A stretch of 64,000 nt of DNA, taken from the NCBI RefSeq assembly GCF_000407605.1, contig NZ_ASWO01000005.1, forward strand, positions 496,001 through 560,000, given 5' to 3'. Below the pieces are notes generated by a model, which was not told the origin of the DNA, ran no database searches, and saw only the letters and a list, made by a program, of their open reading frames with translations. The stretch is from Enterococcus sulfureus ATCC 49903. Lineage in GTDB: Bacteria > Bacillota > Bacilli > Lactobacillales > Enterococcaceae. The translations under genes were made by a program, and so were the position numbers. Each line of letters opens with the position of its first letter. Position 1 is the first letter of the stretch. Below, in pieces: positions 22,945-32,086 of the stretch.

Positions 22945-23487
22945 TTAGTCAGAATATGCCGCATTTTGCAAATCATCCATCGTAATATAAAGAATTTCAT
23001 AAGAATGCTCAAGTTGATAGCGCTTGGCATCGGCTAAAAGATACTGACTTTTCCCGGGATATTCTTCATCGTAAAGAAGAAGACAGCCATTTGTATGCGT
23101 CAACAAAAATTGAGTATGATTTTTCAATTGCTGTGGTGACTCATAAGGTTTACGGCTTACCGCATCTACAAAGTCTGCTTGCTCTAAGATCGTTTGAATG
23201 ACTTGTTGGTTTTTTTCATTCCATTTAGCATAAAACTCAGTATAAGCAGAAATTACGCCCAAAGAGACCTCATATTCTTGTTTTAATTCTAAGATCACCT
23301 CAGCCGCCCATACTTCGACACCTAATGCACCTGAAATTAAAAACCAGGTGGCCCCTTCTTCAATTAATTGAATGCAAGAAGATTTTAAACTTTTTTTAAT
23401 GACTGCAATTTTTGGATCTTTCTCTTGAAAGACCCCGATTTCGTAATTGCGATAACCACTAATCAAGATCGTCTGACTGGTCTGCAT
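22945..23487 (-). CDS. ypsA: YpsA/DUF1273 SLOG-fold protein
   Basis: A 180-residue protein of the SLOG superfamily (YpsA group), a Rossmann-like fold that may bind nucleotide ligands. In B. subtilis and S. aureus YpsA affects division. Visible signatures are ISGYRNYEIGVF at the start, the GATWFLISGALGVEVWAAE glycine loop and LLLYDEEYPGKS near the end. A strong AAGGGGGAAGG ribosome binding site precedes the ATG. It is divergent from recU, the classical arrangement with gpsB, rnpB and the recU-pbp pair. Confidence 0.88.
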   Translation of the reverse strand: MQTSQTILISGYRNYEIGVFQEKDPKIAVIKKSLKSSCIQLIEEGATWFLISGALGVEVWAAEVILELKQEYEVSLGVISAYTEFYAKWNEKNQQVIQTILEQADFVDAVSRKPYESPQQLKNHTQFLLTHTNGCLLLYDEEYPGKSQYLLADAKRYQLEHSYEILYITMDDLQNAAYSD

Positions 23488-23548
23488 CGCCTTCCCCCTT
23501 TTCTTTATCTTTTGTTTTTTGGTATACTGTAGTTAGGAGTGTGATTTT

Positions 23549-24166
23549 ATGGTCTTTCATTATCCCAACGGCCAAAAAGCAGTGACTACAACTTCTAGTA
23601 TACCATCGAAAAAGCGTAAACCCAATTTCGCCAATCGTGGAATGGTCTTAGAAGAAGCAATCAATGCCAGTAACCGTTATTATGCACAACGCAATCTAGC
23701 GGTTGTCCATAAAAAACCGACCCCTATCCAAATCGTAACTGTCGATTATCCAAAACGAAGTGCGGCGGTTATCAAAGAAGCCTATTTCAAAGAGGCCTCG
23801 ACAACAGATTATAATGGGGTGTATCAAGGATATTATTTAGATTTCGAGGCAAAAGAAACAAAAAACAAAACCTCATTTCCATTGCGAAACTTTCATCAGC
23901 ATCAATTGGATCATATCAAAGCTTGCATCGCCCAAAAAGGGATTTGTTTTGTACTTTTATGGTTTTCTAGTTTACAACGCTGTTTTTTTCTTGATGGAGA
24001 AATGTTACTTGAACAATGGGAATCACGAGAGCGACAATCATTGACACTCACATTTTTAGAAGAACAGGGCATCGAGTTAACACTCGGATTTGCACCACAG
24101 ATCCCTTACCTTCTAGGTGTTGAACAGTATTTACAAACAAAGGAGCAAAACACACATGGCAAATGA
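23549..24166 (+). CDS. recU: Holliday junction resolvase RecU
   Basis: A 205-residue endonuclease that cuts four-way DNA junctions during recombination and chromosome segregation. Features: NRGMVLEEAINASNRYY near the start, the catalytic DYNGVYQGYYLDFEAKETKN segment (PD-D/E-x-K type nuclease), and FHQHQLDHI. GGAGTG precedes the ATG. Its last 11 bases overlap the pbp1A start, so the two are translationally coupled, as in most Firmicutes. Confidence 0.95.
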   Translation: MVFHYPNGQKAVTTTSSIPSKKRKPNFANRGMVLEEAINASNRYYAQRNLAVVHKKPTPIQIVTVDYPKRSAAVIKEAYFKEASTTDYNGVYQGYYLDFEAKETKNKTSFPLRNFHQHQLDHIKACIAQKGICFVLLWFSSLQRCFFLDGEMLLEQWESRERQSLTLTFLEEQGIELTLGFAPQIPYLLGVEQYLQTKEQNTHGK

Positions 24167-26534
24167 GTCACGGACATCACGCCGACAGACAACCAAAGCG
24201 TCTCGACCTTCGTCAAGACCGTCTAAACAGACACCTAAAAAAAAGAAACCGAAGAAGCATCTGTTTCGTAACCTGATTTTAGGAGGCGTTTTTACGCTTT
24301 GTCTACTTTTTTTGATCGGGATTGGCATTTTTGGATTCTATGCTAAAAACGCCCCCGCCTTAGCGGATAATAAATTAGATGCCACAGTATCTTCTAAATT
24401 ATACGCAGCTAATGGAGAAAATTTTATCGATATTGGTTCTGAAAATCGCGAAAAAATTTCTGCCAATGAAGTGCCACAATTATTAGAAGATGCTATCGTT
24501 TCCATCGAGGATCGTCGTTTTTATAAACATATTGGGATTGATCCTATCCGAATCGTTGGATCGGCTGTAAATAATATTTTTCGTGGAACCAAACAAGGTG
24601 GGAGTACTTTGACTCAGCAGTTGATCAAATTATCTTACTTTTCCACGAATGAGTCAGATCAAACCTTAAAACGTAAAGCCCAAGAAGCGTGGCTGTCCAT
24701 TCAACTTGAGCGTAAAAAATCGAAGCAAGAGATTTTAACGTACTATATCAATAAAGTGTATATGGCTAATGGCTTATACGGGATGGAAACAGCTAGTGAA
24801 GCGTATTATGGAAAATCACTTGATAAGCTTTCTTTAGCTCAAACAGCACTTTTAGCTGGACTACCGAATGCACCTTCTTATTATGATCCTTATGTGAATA
24901 AAGATGCAGCAAAGCAACGAAGAGATTTAGTTTTAAAAGCGATGCTTGATAATGATAAAATCACACAAGCACAGTATGAAGAAGCAAAAAACACCGATAT
25001 TTCAGAAGGCTTAAAACCCCTTGATACTGAAAACGATGAATGGAAATATTACGACAACTATATCACAGAAGTCAGCGCAGAAATCAAAGAAAAAACAGGA
25101 AAAGACCTCTACACAGATGGCTTAGAAGTCTATACAAACTTAGATTTAGAAGCTCAAAAGAAATTGTATGATATTGCCAATACACAAGAATATGTTGATT
25201 ATCCAGATGATGAAATGCAAATCGCCTCTACTGTAATCGATGTAGATTCTGGAAAAGTCGTCGCACAACTTGGCGGCCGTAATCGACAGGTCGGCGATCA
25301 AAACTTAGCGATCAACACCGCCCGGGACTTTGGTTCTACAGTAAAACCAATTACTGATTATGCACCAGCTTTTGAGCATCTACACTACTCTACTGGCAAA
25401 TATATTGCCGATGCACCTTATGATTATGAAGGATCAGACGTTGCCGTAAATAACTGGGATAGCTCATATATGGGAAATATCACATTACGTACAGCTCTTT
25501 CAGAATCACGTAATGTACCTGCAGCAAAATTATTTATGGATGTTGGTGCTTCGGATGTTGAAAAATTCCTAAAAAGTTTAGATATTCAATATGAAGACTT
25601 GACTCAAGCGAATGCTATTTCAAGTAATACAAAGCAAGATGGGACAAAATACGGTGTTTCTAGTCTAAAAATGGCTGCTGCATACGCTGCTTTTGCTAAC
25701 GGTGGAACCTATTATCCTCCACAATATGTCAATAAGATTGTTTACCAAGACGGGACTGAAGATACCTTTGAAGCAAAAGGAACTCGTGTTATGCAACCTG
25801 GAACAGCTTATATGATCACAGATATTTTAAAAGATGTCATTACTGGTCTAGGAAGCAATGCAGCAATCGATGGATTATACCAAGCTGGGAAAACAGGAAC
25901 ATCAAACTATACAGATGATCAATTAGCTAAAGTGGATGCCCCTTACGGACTTTCTGTTTATCCTGATACGACATTCGTCGGTTTTACACCGCATTATTCG
26001 ATGGCTGTATGGATCGGATATCTTGATCCGTTAACACCCGTAACGAATCTATCGTCACATGTTGCAACAGACGTTTACCGTGAATTGATGAGCTATATCT
26101 CCGCTTCATTCGATACACAAGAAGACTTTGCGCAACCAGATGACGTCGTTCGTGTAGGAAATGAACTTTATTTCAAAGATAGTTATAGTACTTCGGTTCA
26201 AGCACCAAATAACTCAAAAAACAATACACAGACGAAACAAAGCAGTAAGGACGAAACAGTGTATACAAAAGAATCGACCAAAGAAAGTAGTGCTAGTACA
26301 AAAGAATCAAGTTCATCGGCTCCTGAAGTTTCTGCTAGTGTCTCTTCACAAGAAAGTAGTAGCCAAGTTCCAGAAGAAACGACACCAAGTCAATCAGTTA
26401 CTCCAGAAACACCAGCAAGTAGTGAAGTACCGGCTAGCAGTGAACCTGCGACACCCGTAACACCTCAAAATAATAACGGAAATAACGCAGGGCAAACAGG
26501 TAATGGTCAAGCGAATTCACCTCAAACTCCCTAG
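24156..26534 (+). CDS. pbp1A: Class A penicillin-binding protein 1A
   Basis: A 792-residue bifunctional peptidoglycan synthase. A basic cytosolic tail (residues 1-45) is followed by one membrane helix (about 46-70). A GT51 glycosyltransferase domain shows EDRRFYKHIGIDP and GGSTLTQQLIK. The transpeptidase domain shows the motifs STVKP (active serine), SRN and KTGTSN. The last 110 or so residues are a low-complexity Ser/Thr/Pro/Glu linker. The ATG at 24156 follows AAAGGAG; the longer in-frame start at 24117 lies inside recU. The usual symbol is ponA or pbp1A. Confidence 0.94.
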   Translation: MANESRTSRRQTTKASRPSSRPSKQTPKKKKPKKHLFRNLILGGVFTLCLLFLIGIGIFGFYAKNAPALADNKLDATVSSKLYAANGENFIDIGSENREKISANEVPQLLEDAIVSIEDRRFYKHIGIDPIRIVGSAVNNIFRGTKQGGSTLTQQLIKLSYFSTNESDQTLKRKAQEAWLSIQLERKKSKQEILTYYINKVYMANGLYGMETASEAYYGKSLDKLSLAQTALLAGLPNAPSYYDPYVNKDAAKQRRDLVLKAMLDNDKITQAQYEEAKNTDISEGLKPLDTENDEWKYYDNYITEVSAEIKEKTGKDLYTDGLEVYTNLDLEAQKKLYDIANTQEYVDYPDDEMQIASTVIDVDSGKVVAQLGGRNRQVGDQNLAINTARDFGSTVKPITDYAPAFEHLHYSTGKYIADAPYDYEGSDVAVNNWDSSYMGNITLRTALSESRNVPAAKLFMDVGASDVEKFLKSLDIQYEDLTQANAISSNTKQDGTKYGVSSLKMAAAYAAFANGGTYYPPQYVNKIVYQDGTEDTFEAKGTRVMQPGTAYMITDILKDVITGLGSNAAIDGLYQAGKTGTSNYTDDQLAKVDAPYGLSVYPDTTFVGFTPHYSMAVWIGYLDPLTPVTNLSSHVATDVYRELMSYISASFDTQEDFAQPDDVVRVGNELYFKDSYSTSVQAPNNSKNNTQTKQSSKDETVYTKESTKESSASTKESSSSAPEVSASVSSQESSSQVPEETTPSQSVTPETPASSEVPASSEPATPVTPQNNNGNNAGQTGNGQANSPQTP

Positions 26535-26552
26535 TGTTCACTAATCTAAAAA

Positions 26553-26582
26553 TGGAGCAGATTTCTCTGCTCCACTTTTTTA
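26553..26582 (+). terminator. Terminator of recU-pbp1A
   Basis: TGGAGCAG (26553-26560) pairs with CTGCTCCA (26567-26574), followed by a T run. Confidence 0.85.
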
Positions 26583-26604
26583 TTAACTTTCTGACGATCA
26601 CAAT

Positions 26605-26644
26605 AAAAAGCCTTTCAAACATTAAATGTTTGAGAGGCTTTTTA
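26605..26644. terminator. Terminator, mainly for nth
   Basis: AAAAAGCCT...CAAACATT and AATGTTTG...AGGCTTTTT form a long stem with one G-U-type pair and a short loop. It lies directly before the nth stop codon and gives U runs in both directions. Confidence 0.85.
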
Positions 26645-26645
26645 T

Positions 26646-27308
26646 TTATGAAGTCGTGGATAGTTTTTTTCGCATTCGAAATTTGCCTTCTTGACAGTAA
26701 GTTAAAACGGGACAAGTTTCACATTTTGGAGCACGCGCTGTACAATGGTATCGTCCGAAAAAAATCATCGTATGGTGTGTTTTGATCCATAATGATTCAG
26801 GGATTTTTTTCATCAGTGTCTCTTCGACTTCTAAAACAGAAGCGTTTAAACGACAAATACGCAATCGCTTACTGATACGCTCAACGTGCGTATCTACTGC
26901 AAAAGCAGGTATTCCAAATGCATCAGCCAATACGACATCTGCTGTTTTTCGTCCCACTCCAGCAAGAGACATCAGCTCTTCTCTAGTTTTAGGTACTTGT
27001 CCGTCAAAATGATCCAATAATGCTTGGCAACAAGCATAAATATTTTTTGCTTTGTTACGATACAAGCCGATCGAACGGATATAGGGGATGATTTCATCTA
27101 CCGAAGAAGCAACGACTGCTTCTGGTGTCGGATAACGTTTAAATAAGGCAGGTGTGACTTTGTTGACCGAAATATCTGTAGCTTGGGCACTCAACATTAC
27201 AGAAATCAAAAGTTCAAATTCATTCGCACATACCAATTCTCCATGTGCATCTGGAAATAACGCAAACATTTCTTCAATCACCACACGTGTCGTTTCCTTG
27301 CTAATCAT
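26646..27308 (-). CDS. nth: Endonuclease III
   Basis: A DNA glycosylase/AP lyase of about 220 residues that removes oxidised pyrimidines. The helix-hairpin-helix with the catalytic lysine is clear (LMSLAGVGRKTADVVL), followed by the aspartate in VDTHVERI. The [4Fe-4S] cluster ligands occur as C-x6-C-x2-C-x5-C near residues 189-205. It begins at ATG 27308 (or the GTG just before it at 27311), right after the dnaD stop and within reach of the AAGGAG in the dnaD end, so the pair is coupled. Confidence 0.94.
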   Translation of the reverse strand: MISKETTRVVIEEMFALFPDAHGELVCANEFELLISVMLSAQATDISVNKVTPALFKRYPTPEAVVASSVDEIIPYIRSIGLYRNKAKNIYACCQALLDHFDGQVPKTREELMSLAGVGRKTADVVLADAFGIPAFAVDTHVERISKRLRICRLNASVLEVEETLMKKIPESLWIKTHHTMIFFGRYHCTARAPKCETCPVLTYCQEGKFRMRKKLSTTS

Positions 27309-27311
27309 CAC

Positions 27312-28013
27312 TTATTCTCCTTCTAACCAATTATGTAAGGTTACTTTCGGTAACTCTTGTTCACTTTTTTCAGTCCGGGTTTGTTGTTGCAATAAACTAC
27401 GTTGACGATCTTTTTGGGCAGCTTCTACTTGCTCTTTTGTACGGATATTTTTCTTTTCCCAAGCAAGCAAAATGCGATCAATATAATTTAAGTTGTAGAC
27501 TTGATTTAAAATCGCTTCTTTCAAAGCCAATTCGACCAACTCAATCGCATAATGATCTTCTTGGAGCCATTGTTTGATCCGCTGGAACTCAATACTTGAT
27601 AACGGTCGACCAAATTCTTCTTCAAACGTGCGATAAAGTTGACTCATCTGCATACTTTGATTACTTTGCGTCGCCTTTTGGTCTAATTGTGAAGCAAGTT
27701 GTTCTAGCTTTTGATACATCAGTTCAAAAGATAATTCATCATTTAATTGACCGTAATCCGAGCGTTTTGCTTGGATACTGATCAGTTGTTTGGTAATCAA
27801 TTGATTGAGTAATTGATAGACTACTTGAATATCCATTTCTAAATCTTGTGCGACCTCTTTTAAATCTGGAAACGCCTCTCCTTTATGGTAACGCGCATAT
27901 AATTGAATCCATAACACAAATTCTTCATGCTCCATTCCGATTTTAGGATAATGTTGAATCAATAAATTTGGGACGATCGTTTGTCCCATTTGATAAAATG
28001 CGGTCAGTTTCAT
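27312..28013 (-). CDS. dnaD: DNA replication protein DnaD
   Basis: A 233-residue primosome protein that remodels the origin and helps load the replicative helicase. The N-terminal winged-helix DDBH1 domain (LLIQHYPKIGMEHEEFVLWIQLY) and the C-terminal DDBH2 domain (FEEEFGRPLSSIEFQRIKQWL, then ALKEAILNQVYNLNYIDRIL) are both present. AAGGAGGAAAC precedes the ATG. The dnaD-nth order matches B. subtilis. Confidence 0.93.
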   Translation of the reverse strand: MKLTAFYQMGQTIVPNLLIQHYPKIGMEHEEFVLWIQLYARYHKGEAFPDLKEVAQDLEMDIQVVYQLLNQLITKQLISIQAKRSDYGQLNDELSFELMYQKLEQLASQLDQKATQSNQSMQMSQLYRTFEEEFGRPLSSIEFQRIKQWLQEDHYAIELVELALKEAILNQVYNLNYIDRILLAWEKKNIRTKEQVEAAQKDRQRSLLQQQTRTEKSEQELPKVTLHNWLEGE

Positions 28014-28040
28014 GAGTTTCCTCCTTCTAACGAAAAGAAA

Positions 28041-28070
28041 AAGAAGCGATGATCGATCATCGACTTCTTT
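28041..28070 (-). terminator. Terminator of perR
   Basis: GATGATCGATCATC is a perfect palindrome with AAGAAG/CTTCTT extensions. The minus-strand product ends in a U-rich tract, so it terminates perR upstream of dnaD. Confidence 0.75.
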
Positions 28071-28084
28071 TCACGTGATTGTAG

Positions 28085-28528
28085 CTATTCGATTCCACCT
28101 ACTGAAGCTTTTTGACAGTCTGGACAAAGACCATACACTTCTAAACGATGCTCTTGAATCGTATAACCAGTTAATTTGCTTGCAGCAATCTCGACATCAT
28201 CTAATTGAGGATATTTGAAGTCTGTAATTTTCCCACATTGGGTACAAATTGCGTGATAATGCGGCGATGTTGTGAAATCAAAGCGGCTCGCACCATCACC
28301 ATATTTCATTTCTGTGACAAAACCTAATTGACTAAATAATCGTAAATTATTGTATACAGTTGCCACACTCATACCTGGGAAATTCGGCGCAATCGCGCGA
28401 TAAATCTCTTCTGCTGTTGGGTGGGTATGTTGATGTACTAAGACTTCTAAAATCGCTGTTCGCTGGGGCGTGATACGCACATTGTCATGTTTCAATGCAT
28501 GAATCGCTTGTTCTAATTTTTCGACCAC
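28085..28528 (-). CDS. perR: Peroxide-responsive repressor PerR (Fur family)
   Basis: A 147-residue metal-dependent repressor of peroxide defence genes. The winged helix (TPQRTAILEVL, then MSVATVYNNLRLF) is followed by the metal-binding dimer domain. The PerR regulatory ligands are present: the His in HTHPTAEE, Asp in RFDFTT, the HYH pair and Asp in ITDFKYP. The Asp after RF separates PerR from Fur. The structural zinc cysteines CTQC and CPDC are intact. The start is GTG at 28528. Confidence 0.9.
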   Translation of the reverse strand: MVEKLEQAIHALKHDNVRITPQRTAILEVLVHQHTHPTAEEIYRAIAPNFPGMSVATVYNNLRLFSQLGFVTEMKYGDGASRFDFTTSPHYHAICTQCGKITDFKYPQLDDVEIAASKLTGYTIQEHRLEVYGLCPDCQKASVGGIE

Positions 28529-28601
28529 GAGTCATTCACCCTCTCTTTCTTTTCTATCATACTATGTTTTTCTAGTTTTATCTAGAATTTTGTCAAAACA
28601 A

Positions 28602-28640
28602 AACAAGAGATTAGTGAGAATCTCTCACTAATCTCTTGTT
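28602..28640 (-). terminator. Terminator overlapping the cysK stop codon
   Basis: 28602-28619 is the exact reverse complement of 28623-28640 (18 pairs, three-base loop). The minus-strand side continues with a T-rich tract. The cysK stop at 28628 is inside the stem. Confidence 0.8.
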
Positions 28641-29563
28641 TCGTTTGTCTCATATAATGCAGTAGAAAGATACCGTTCACCGTTATCTGGAATCACGACT
28701 AGAACGTTTTTTTCTGCCCCTAACTGTTTCGCGACTCGTAACGCGCCAGCAACTGCTGCTCCAGAAGAAATCCCAATCAATATCCCTTCTTTTGTTGCAA
28801 CGTCTCGTGCTACTTCCATCGCTTCTTCACTTGAGATGGCGATCACTTCATCCAAAATCGTTTGGTCTAATACTTTAGGCACAAAACCAGTTCCAATTCC
28901 TTGGATTTTATGAGGCCCAGGCTCATTTCCCGATAATACTGCTGACTCTTTAGGTTCTACAGCTACGATTTGGATATTCGGAAAAGCTTTTTTCAGTACC
29001 TTTGCGCTCCCTGTAATCGTTCCACCGGTACCAACACCTGCCACAAAAGCATCTAAGCCAATTTCTTTAAAATCGCTCACGATCTCAGGACCGGTTGTTT
29101 GCTCATGCATGTTAGGATTGGCTTCATTTTCAAATTGTAAAGGCATAAAATAATGATGTTCTTCCGCTAATTCACGTGCTTTTGCAATCGATCCTTTGAT
29201 TCCTTCACTACCAGGAGTCAAGACGATTTTTGCGCCATAGGCATACATTAATTTGCGTCGTTCGATACTCATCGTATCTGGCATGACCAAAATCACTTGA
29301 TATCCTTTAGCTGCGCCAATCATCGCTAACCCAATACCTGTGTTACCAGATGTCGGTTCGATAATCGTTCCATTAGGTTTTAAATGCCCCTCTGCTTCAG
29401 CTTGTTCAATCATCGCTAGGGCGATTCGATCTTTGACACTACTTCCCGGATTGAATGATTCTAATTTTAAATAAACCGTCGCTTCATTTTCTTGCGTTAA
29501 TGTTGGCAACGATACAACAGGGGTTTGCCCAACTAATTGTGTAATCGATTCGTAAATACTCAT
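28628..29563 (-). CDS. cysK: Cysteine synthase A (O-acetylserine thiol-lyase)
   Basis: A 311-residue PLP enzyme making cysteine from O-acetylserine and sulfide. The PLP lysine lies in [13 protein letters not shown], the substrate loop in [12 protein letters not shown], the phosphate loop in GTGGTITG, and the closing SSGAAVAG is intact. The ATG at 29563 follows AAAGGAG; the longer frame to 29593 has no site. No cysE is adjacent, so acetylserine must come from elsewhere. Single gene. Confidence 0.94.
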   Translation of the reverse strand: MSIYESITQLVGQTPVVSLPTLTQENEATVYLKLESFNPGSSVKDRIALAMIEQAEAEGHLKPNGTIIEPTSGNTGIGLAMIGAAKGYQVILVMPDTMSIERRKLMYAYGAKIVLTPGSEGIKGSIAKARELAEEHHYFMPLQFENEANPNMHEQTTGPEIVSDFKEIGLDAFVAGVGTGGTITGSAKVLKKAFPNIQIVAVEPKESAVLSGNEPGPHKIQGIGTGFVPKVLDQTILDEVIAISSEEAMEVARDVATKEGILIGISSGAAVAGALRVAKQLGAEKNVLVVIPDNGERYLSTALYETNETRD

Positions 29564-29663
29564 ATATTTAGCTCCTTTTTTACTTTTTACCACTGTATCT
29601 TATCTAGTCCTTTCTCGGCTAATACTTTTTTTTTATCACAACCTCTTCTTTTCACTATTTAGA

Positions 29664-29700
29664 CGAAAAAACCCCTATAGAATCAGTTCTATAGGGATAG
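29664..29700 (-). terminator. Terminator of the DUF1149-VOC pair
   Basis: CCCTATAGAA (29673-29682) pairs with TTCTATAGGG (29687-29696), with a U run on the minus-strand side. Confidence 0.85.
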
Positions 29701-29718
29701 ATAAATACATAACTCATT

Positions 29719-30096
29719 TTATTGTTCGATGCTAGTGACCGCAAAATAGTTGCCATCTGGATCAGCGAAATTGAATACTAGTTGGTTTTCTAACTGGATG
29801 AGGTCTCCGACTTCTACTTCAGTTGAGAGGACATTTTGATATAGCGTGTCGATATCTTCTGTAGTAAACATAATCGAAGGTGTACTTGTCACAACACCTG
29901 GTGAATGTTCCATGAAAAATTCACGATCATACAAAACAAAGTGCACACCCGAAGCTTCATTTAATGCCAATTCAACTATCGTTGTGCCTTCCATATCTTG
30001 ACGACTTACTTCTAAAAAACCTAAAGATTGCCAAAATCGTGAAGCGGTTTCGACATCTGATACATATAGCATCAACTGCAAAATATTTGAAAACAT
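29719..30096 (-). CDS. VOC family (glyoxalase-like) protein
   Basis: A 125-residue protein of the vicinal-oxygen-chelate fold, with the two beta-alpha-beta-beta-beta halves of glyoxalase/bleomycin-resistance proteins. It has the start LQLMLYVSDVETASRFWQSLGF, a central HFVLYD and the end NFADPDGNYFAVTSIE. The metal ligands cannot be assigned, so it may be a glyoxalase, an isomerase or a binding protein. AAAGGAG precedes the ATG. It is 17 bases downstream of the DUF1149 gene and shares its terminator. Confidence 0.8.
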   Translation of the reverse strand: MFSNILQLMLYVSDVETASRFWQSLGFLEVSRQDMEGTTIVELALNEASGVHFVLYDREFFMEHSPGVVTSTPSIMFTTEDIDTLYQNVLSTEVEVGDLIQLENQLVFNFADPDGNYFAVTSIEQ

Positions 30097-30113
30097 ATTA
30101 AACTCCTTTACTT

Positions 30114-30497
30114 CTATTCGACTTGTGAATTAAAATTTAATTTAATTCCAGGCTCATCTGTTACGATTTCAGTTACTTCATAAGTCAAACGTTGAACGAG
30201 ATCAAATAGCGGCGCTACTAAATCATCTGCTTCTTCTTTTGAAATATCTTCGGCTTTTGTAATCTGATGATTGACAATATGATTGACCTGACCTACAGCA
30301 CCACGTAGCACGAATTCTGGAAAATCAATTGTAAATTCTAAACGAGCTCCGATAATACTATTTTCTTTTGGGTAGTCTTCATCTGGTGGTGTAAGTGGCA
30401 TAAATCCTACTTGAAGTGAAGTTTCCACTTTTTCTTCCGGATTTTTCATATCAAAATGATATTGTTCCACGATTGGTTTTTGGCGCTTGATTTCCAT
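30114..30497 (-). CDS. DUF1149 family protein
   Basis: A 127-residue soluble protein of the DUF1149 family, which is restricted to Lactobacillales and related to SecB-like folds (family knowledge, moderate certainty). Visible segments are MEIKRQKPIVEQYHFD at the start, then RLEFTIDFPEFVLRGAVGQ, the recognisable core, and a conserved acidic C-terminus. The function is unknown. It is first in a pair with the VOC protein. Confidence 0.75.
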   Translation of the reverse strand: MEIKRQKPIVEQYHFDMKNPEEKVETSLQVGFMPLTPPDEDYPKENSIIGARLEFTIDFPEFVLRGAVGQVNHIVNHQITKAEDISKEEADDLVAPLFDLVQRLTYEVTEIVTDEPGIKLNFNSQVE

Positions 30498-30550
30498 ATA
30501 GTCACGTCCTTAATTTCATTTTCTGTATCCAGTATACCATACTTTTTTCT

Positions 30551-31594
30551 TTACGTTAGTGTCTTTAAGTAGTCCAGAGCATCTTGTACCGTCTTTACAG
30601 GCACAATTTTCATTGTCGTACCTAACGTTTTAGCAGCCTGTTTGGCTTCTTCATAATTCGATTTGATCGTCGGGTCTTGTTCTTTTTCCTCATCTGTAAT
30701 CGCGTCGTCTGGAGCAAAAAAGATCTCAAATCCTGCTTGACTTGCACTAGCTACTTTTTTATCAATGCCTCCAATGCGACCCACTTGCCCTTTTTCATCG
30801 ATAGTTCCTGTACCTGCGATTTTCTTTCCTTTACGTAGGTTTTGTTGTGTGACTTGCTCGTAAATTTCTAAAGTGAACATCAGTCCAGCAGAAGGACCTC
30901 CAATATTTTCTACATGAAATGCTACAGGGATACTAGACTCGATTTCTGTATGATCAACTAATGTAATCCCAATTCCAGGTTTTTTCGTTTCGGATAATTC
31001 AATTAATTTTCCCTTCGCATCTAAGGTTTTACCATCGTGCAAGTACGTTATGGTCACGTCTTCTCCGACTTTTTTTGAACGAATCGCTTCCATAAATGTT
31101 TGACTATTTTCAAAAGCTTGACCATTTACTTTGGTCACGGTATCCCCGACTTGGATCTTTCCATAAAAACTGGAATGCGCGTCAATTGACATCACATAGA
31201 CTCCTTTATACTGCCAGGTATAGGGTTTATTCGCCAAAGATAATGCTTGTTGAATGGCGTTATTTTGCGCAGATTGCATATAATAAGCTTGCATTTGATC
31301 ATATTCTTCACTAGTCGCTTCGCCATAAAACTCTTTTTGAGATACGATCTCATCAAAATTAGAAAATTTGGCTGCAAGCCATCTAAATGGTGTGGCTTGA
31401 CGGATTCCAACTGAAGTTAAAGCAAATTCGCCAGATTGTGTATCTTCTTTTTGATCAACAGTGACCAGTTCCTTTAAATTAATGGTCGAACCTGGCTCTT
31501 CAATATAATAAGGTAATGGTAAAAAAGCACCAATCACACCCATCATGATCAGCACGATCACACCGCTTTTTAGTTTCCAATGTGTTTGTTTCAT
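30551..31594 (-). CDS. sepM: Lon-like PDZ protease SepM/YlbL
   Basis: A 347-residue membrane-anchored serine protease. It has one N-terminal membrane helix (residues about 10-28), a PDZ domain (GKIQVGDTVTKVNGQAF), and a C-terminal S16 Lon-type domain with the catalytic serine in GGPSAGLMFTLE and the lysine in GGIDKKVASA. Streptococcal SepM trims the competence peptide CSP; YlbL of Bacillus acts in DNA-damage recovery. Either activity is possible here. The start overlaps the coaD stop by four bases (ATGA). Confidence 0.9.
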   Translation of the reverse strand: MKQTHWKLKSGVIVLIMMGVIGAFLPLPYYIEEPGSTINLKELVTVDQKEDTQSGEFALTSVGIRQATPFRWLAAKFSNFDEIVSQKEFYGEATSEEYDQMQAYYMQSAQNNAIQQALSLANKPYTWQYKGVYVMSIDAHSSFYGKIQVGDTVTKVNGQAFENSQTFMEAIRSKKVGEDVTITYLHDGKTLDAKGKLIELSETKKPGIGITLVDHTEIESSIPVAFHVENIGGPSAGLMFTLEIYEQVTQQNLRKGKKIAGTGTIDEKGQVGRIGGIDKKVASASQAGFEIFFAPDDAITDEEKEQDPTIKSNYEEAKQAAKTLGTTMKIVPVKTVQDALDYLKTLT

Positions 31595-32079
31595 GCATCT
31601 GCTCCTTTATGCTCTAGAGCTAATTTTACATCTCGGGGAACAAAAGAGTTAATCTCTCCATTAAAATGCCAAATTTCTTTAATCAGACTTGAGCTGATAT
31701 GCGCATATTCAGGTTTTGAAAATAAAATAATCGTCTCGATCGTAGGGGCTAAATCGTGATTCATCAACGCAATATCGCGTTCATATTCATAATCTTTAAC
31801 CGAACGGATCCCTCGAAATAGTACAGTTGCTTGTAACTTAGTTGCGGTTTGAATCGTTAATTCTGATTCCTGGGCAATCACCGTCACATTTTCTAAATCG
31901 GATACACATTTTTTCACTAGGTCTACCTTCTCTTGGTTGGAAAATAGGCCCACCTTATGCGTATTTTGAAATACACCGACATATAAATGGTCTACAATTG
32001 CCGCGCTACGTTTGATCAAGTCTAAGTGACCTAAAGTAATCGGATCAAAGCTTCCAGGAAATAAACCAATTTTTTCCAT
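31591..32079 (-). CDS. coaD: Phosphopantetheine adenylyltransferase
   Basis: A 162-residue enzyme for the fourth step of coenzyme A synthesis: ATP plus 4'-phosphopantetheine gives dephospho-CoA. The nucleotidyltransferase motifs FPGSFDPITLGHLDLIKRSA and the ISSSLIKEI segment are intact, along with RGIRSVKDYEYE. It is between rsmD and sepM with gaps of seven and minus four bases, forming one operon. The order rsmD-coaD-sepM is conserved across Firmicutes. Confidence 0.96.
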   Translation of the reverse strand: MEKIGLFPGSFDPITLGHLDLIKRSAAIVDHLYVGVFQNTHKVGLFSNQEKVDLVKKCVSDLENVTVIAQESELTIQTATKLQATVLFRGIRSVKDYEYERDIALMNHDLAPTIETIILFSKPEYAHISSSLIKEIWHFNGEINSFVPRDVKLALEHKGADA

Positions 32080-32086
32080 ATTCTTC

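Noticed and set aside
28561-28600. A Per box or autoregulatory operator before perR from a TCTAG/CTAGA dyad.
   Set aside because: The dyad does not match the PerR box consensus well enough to call.
29594-29663. A T-box or S-box riboswitch before cysK.
   Set aside because: The gap is short and shows none of the conserved T-box or SAM aptamer sequences.
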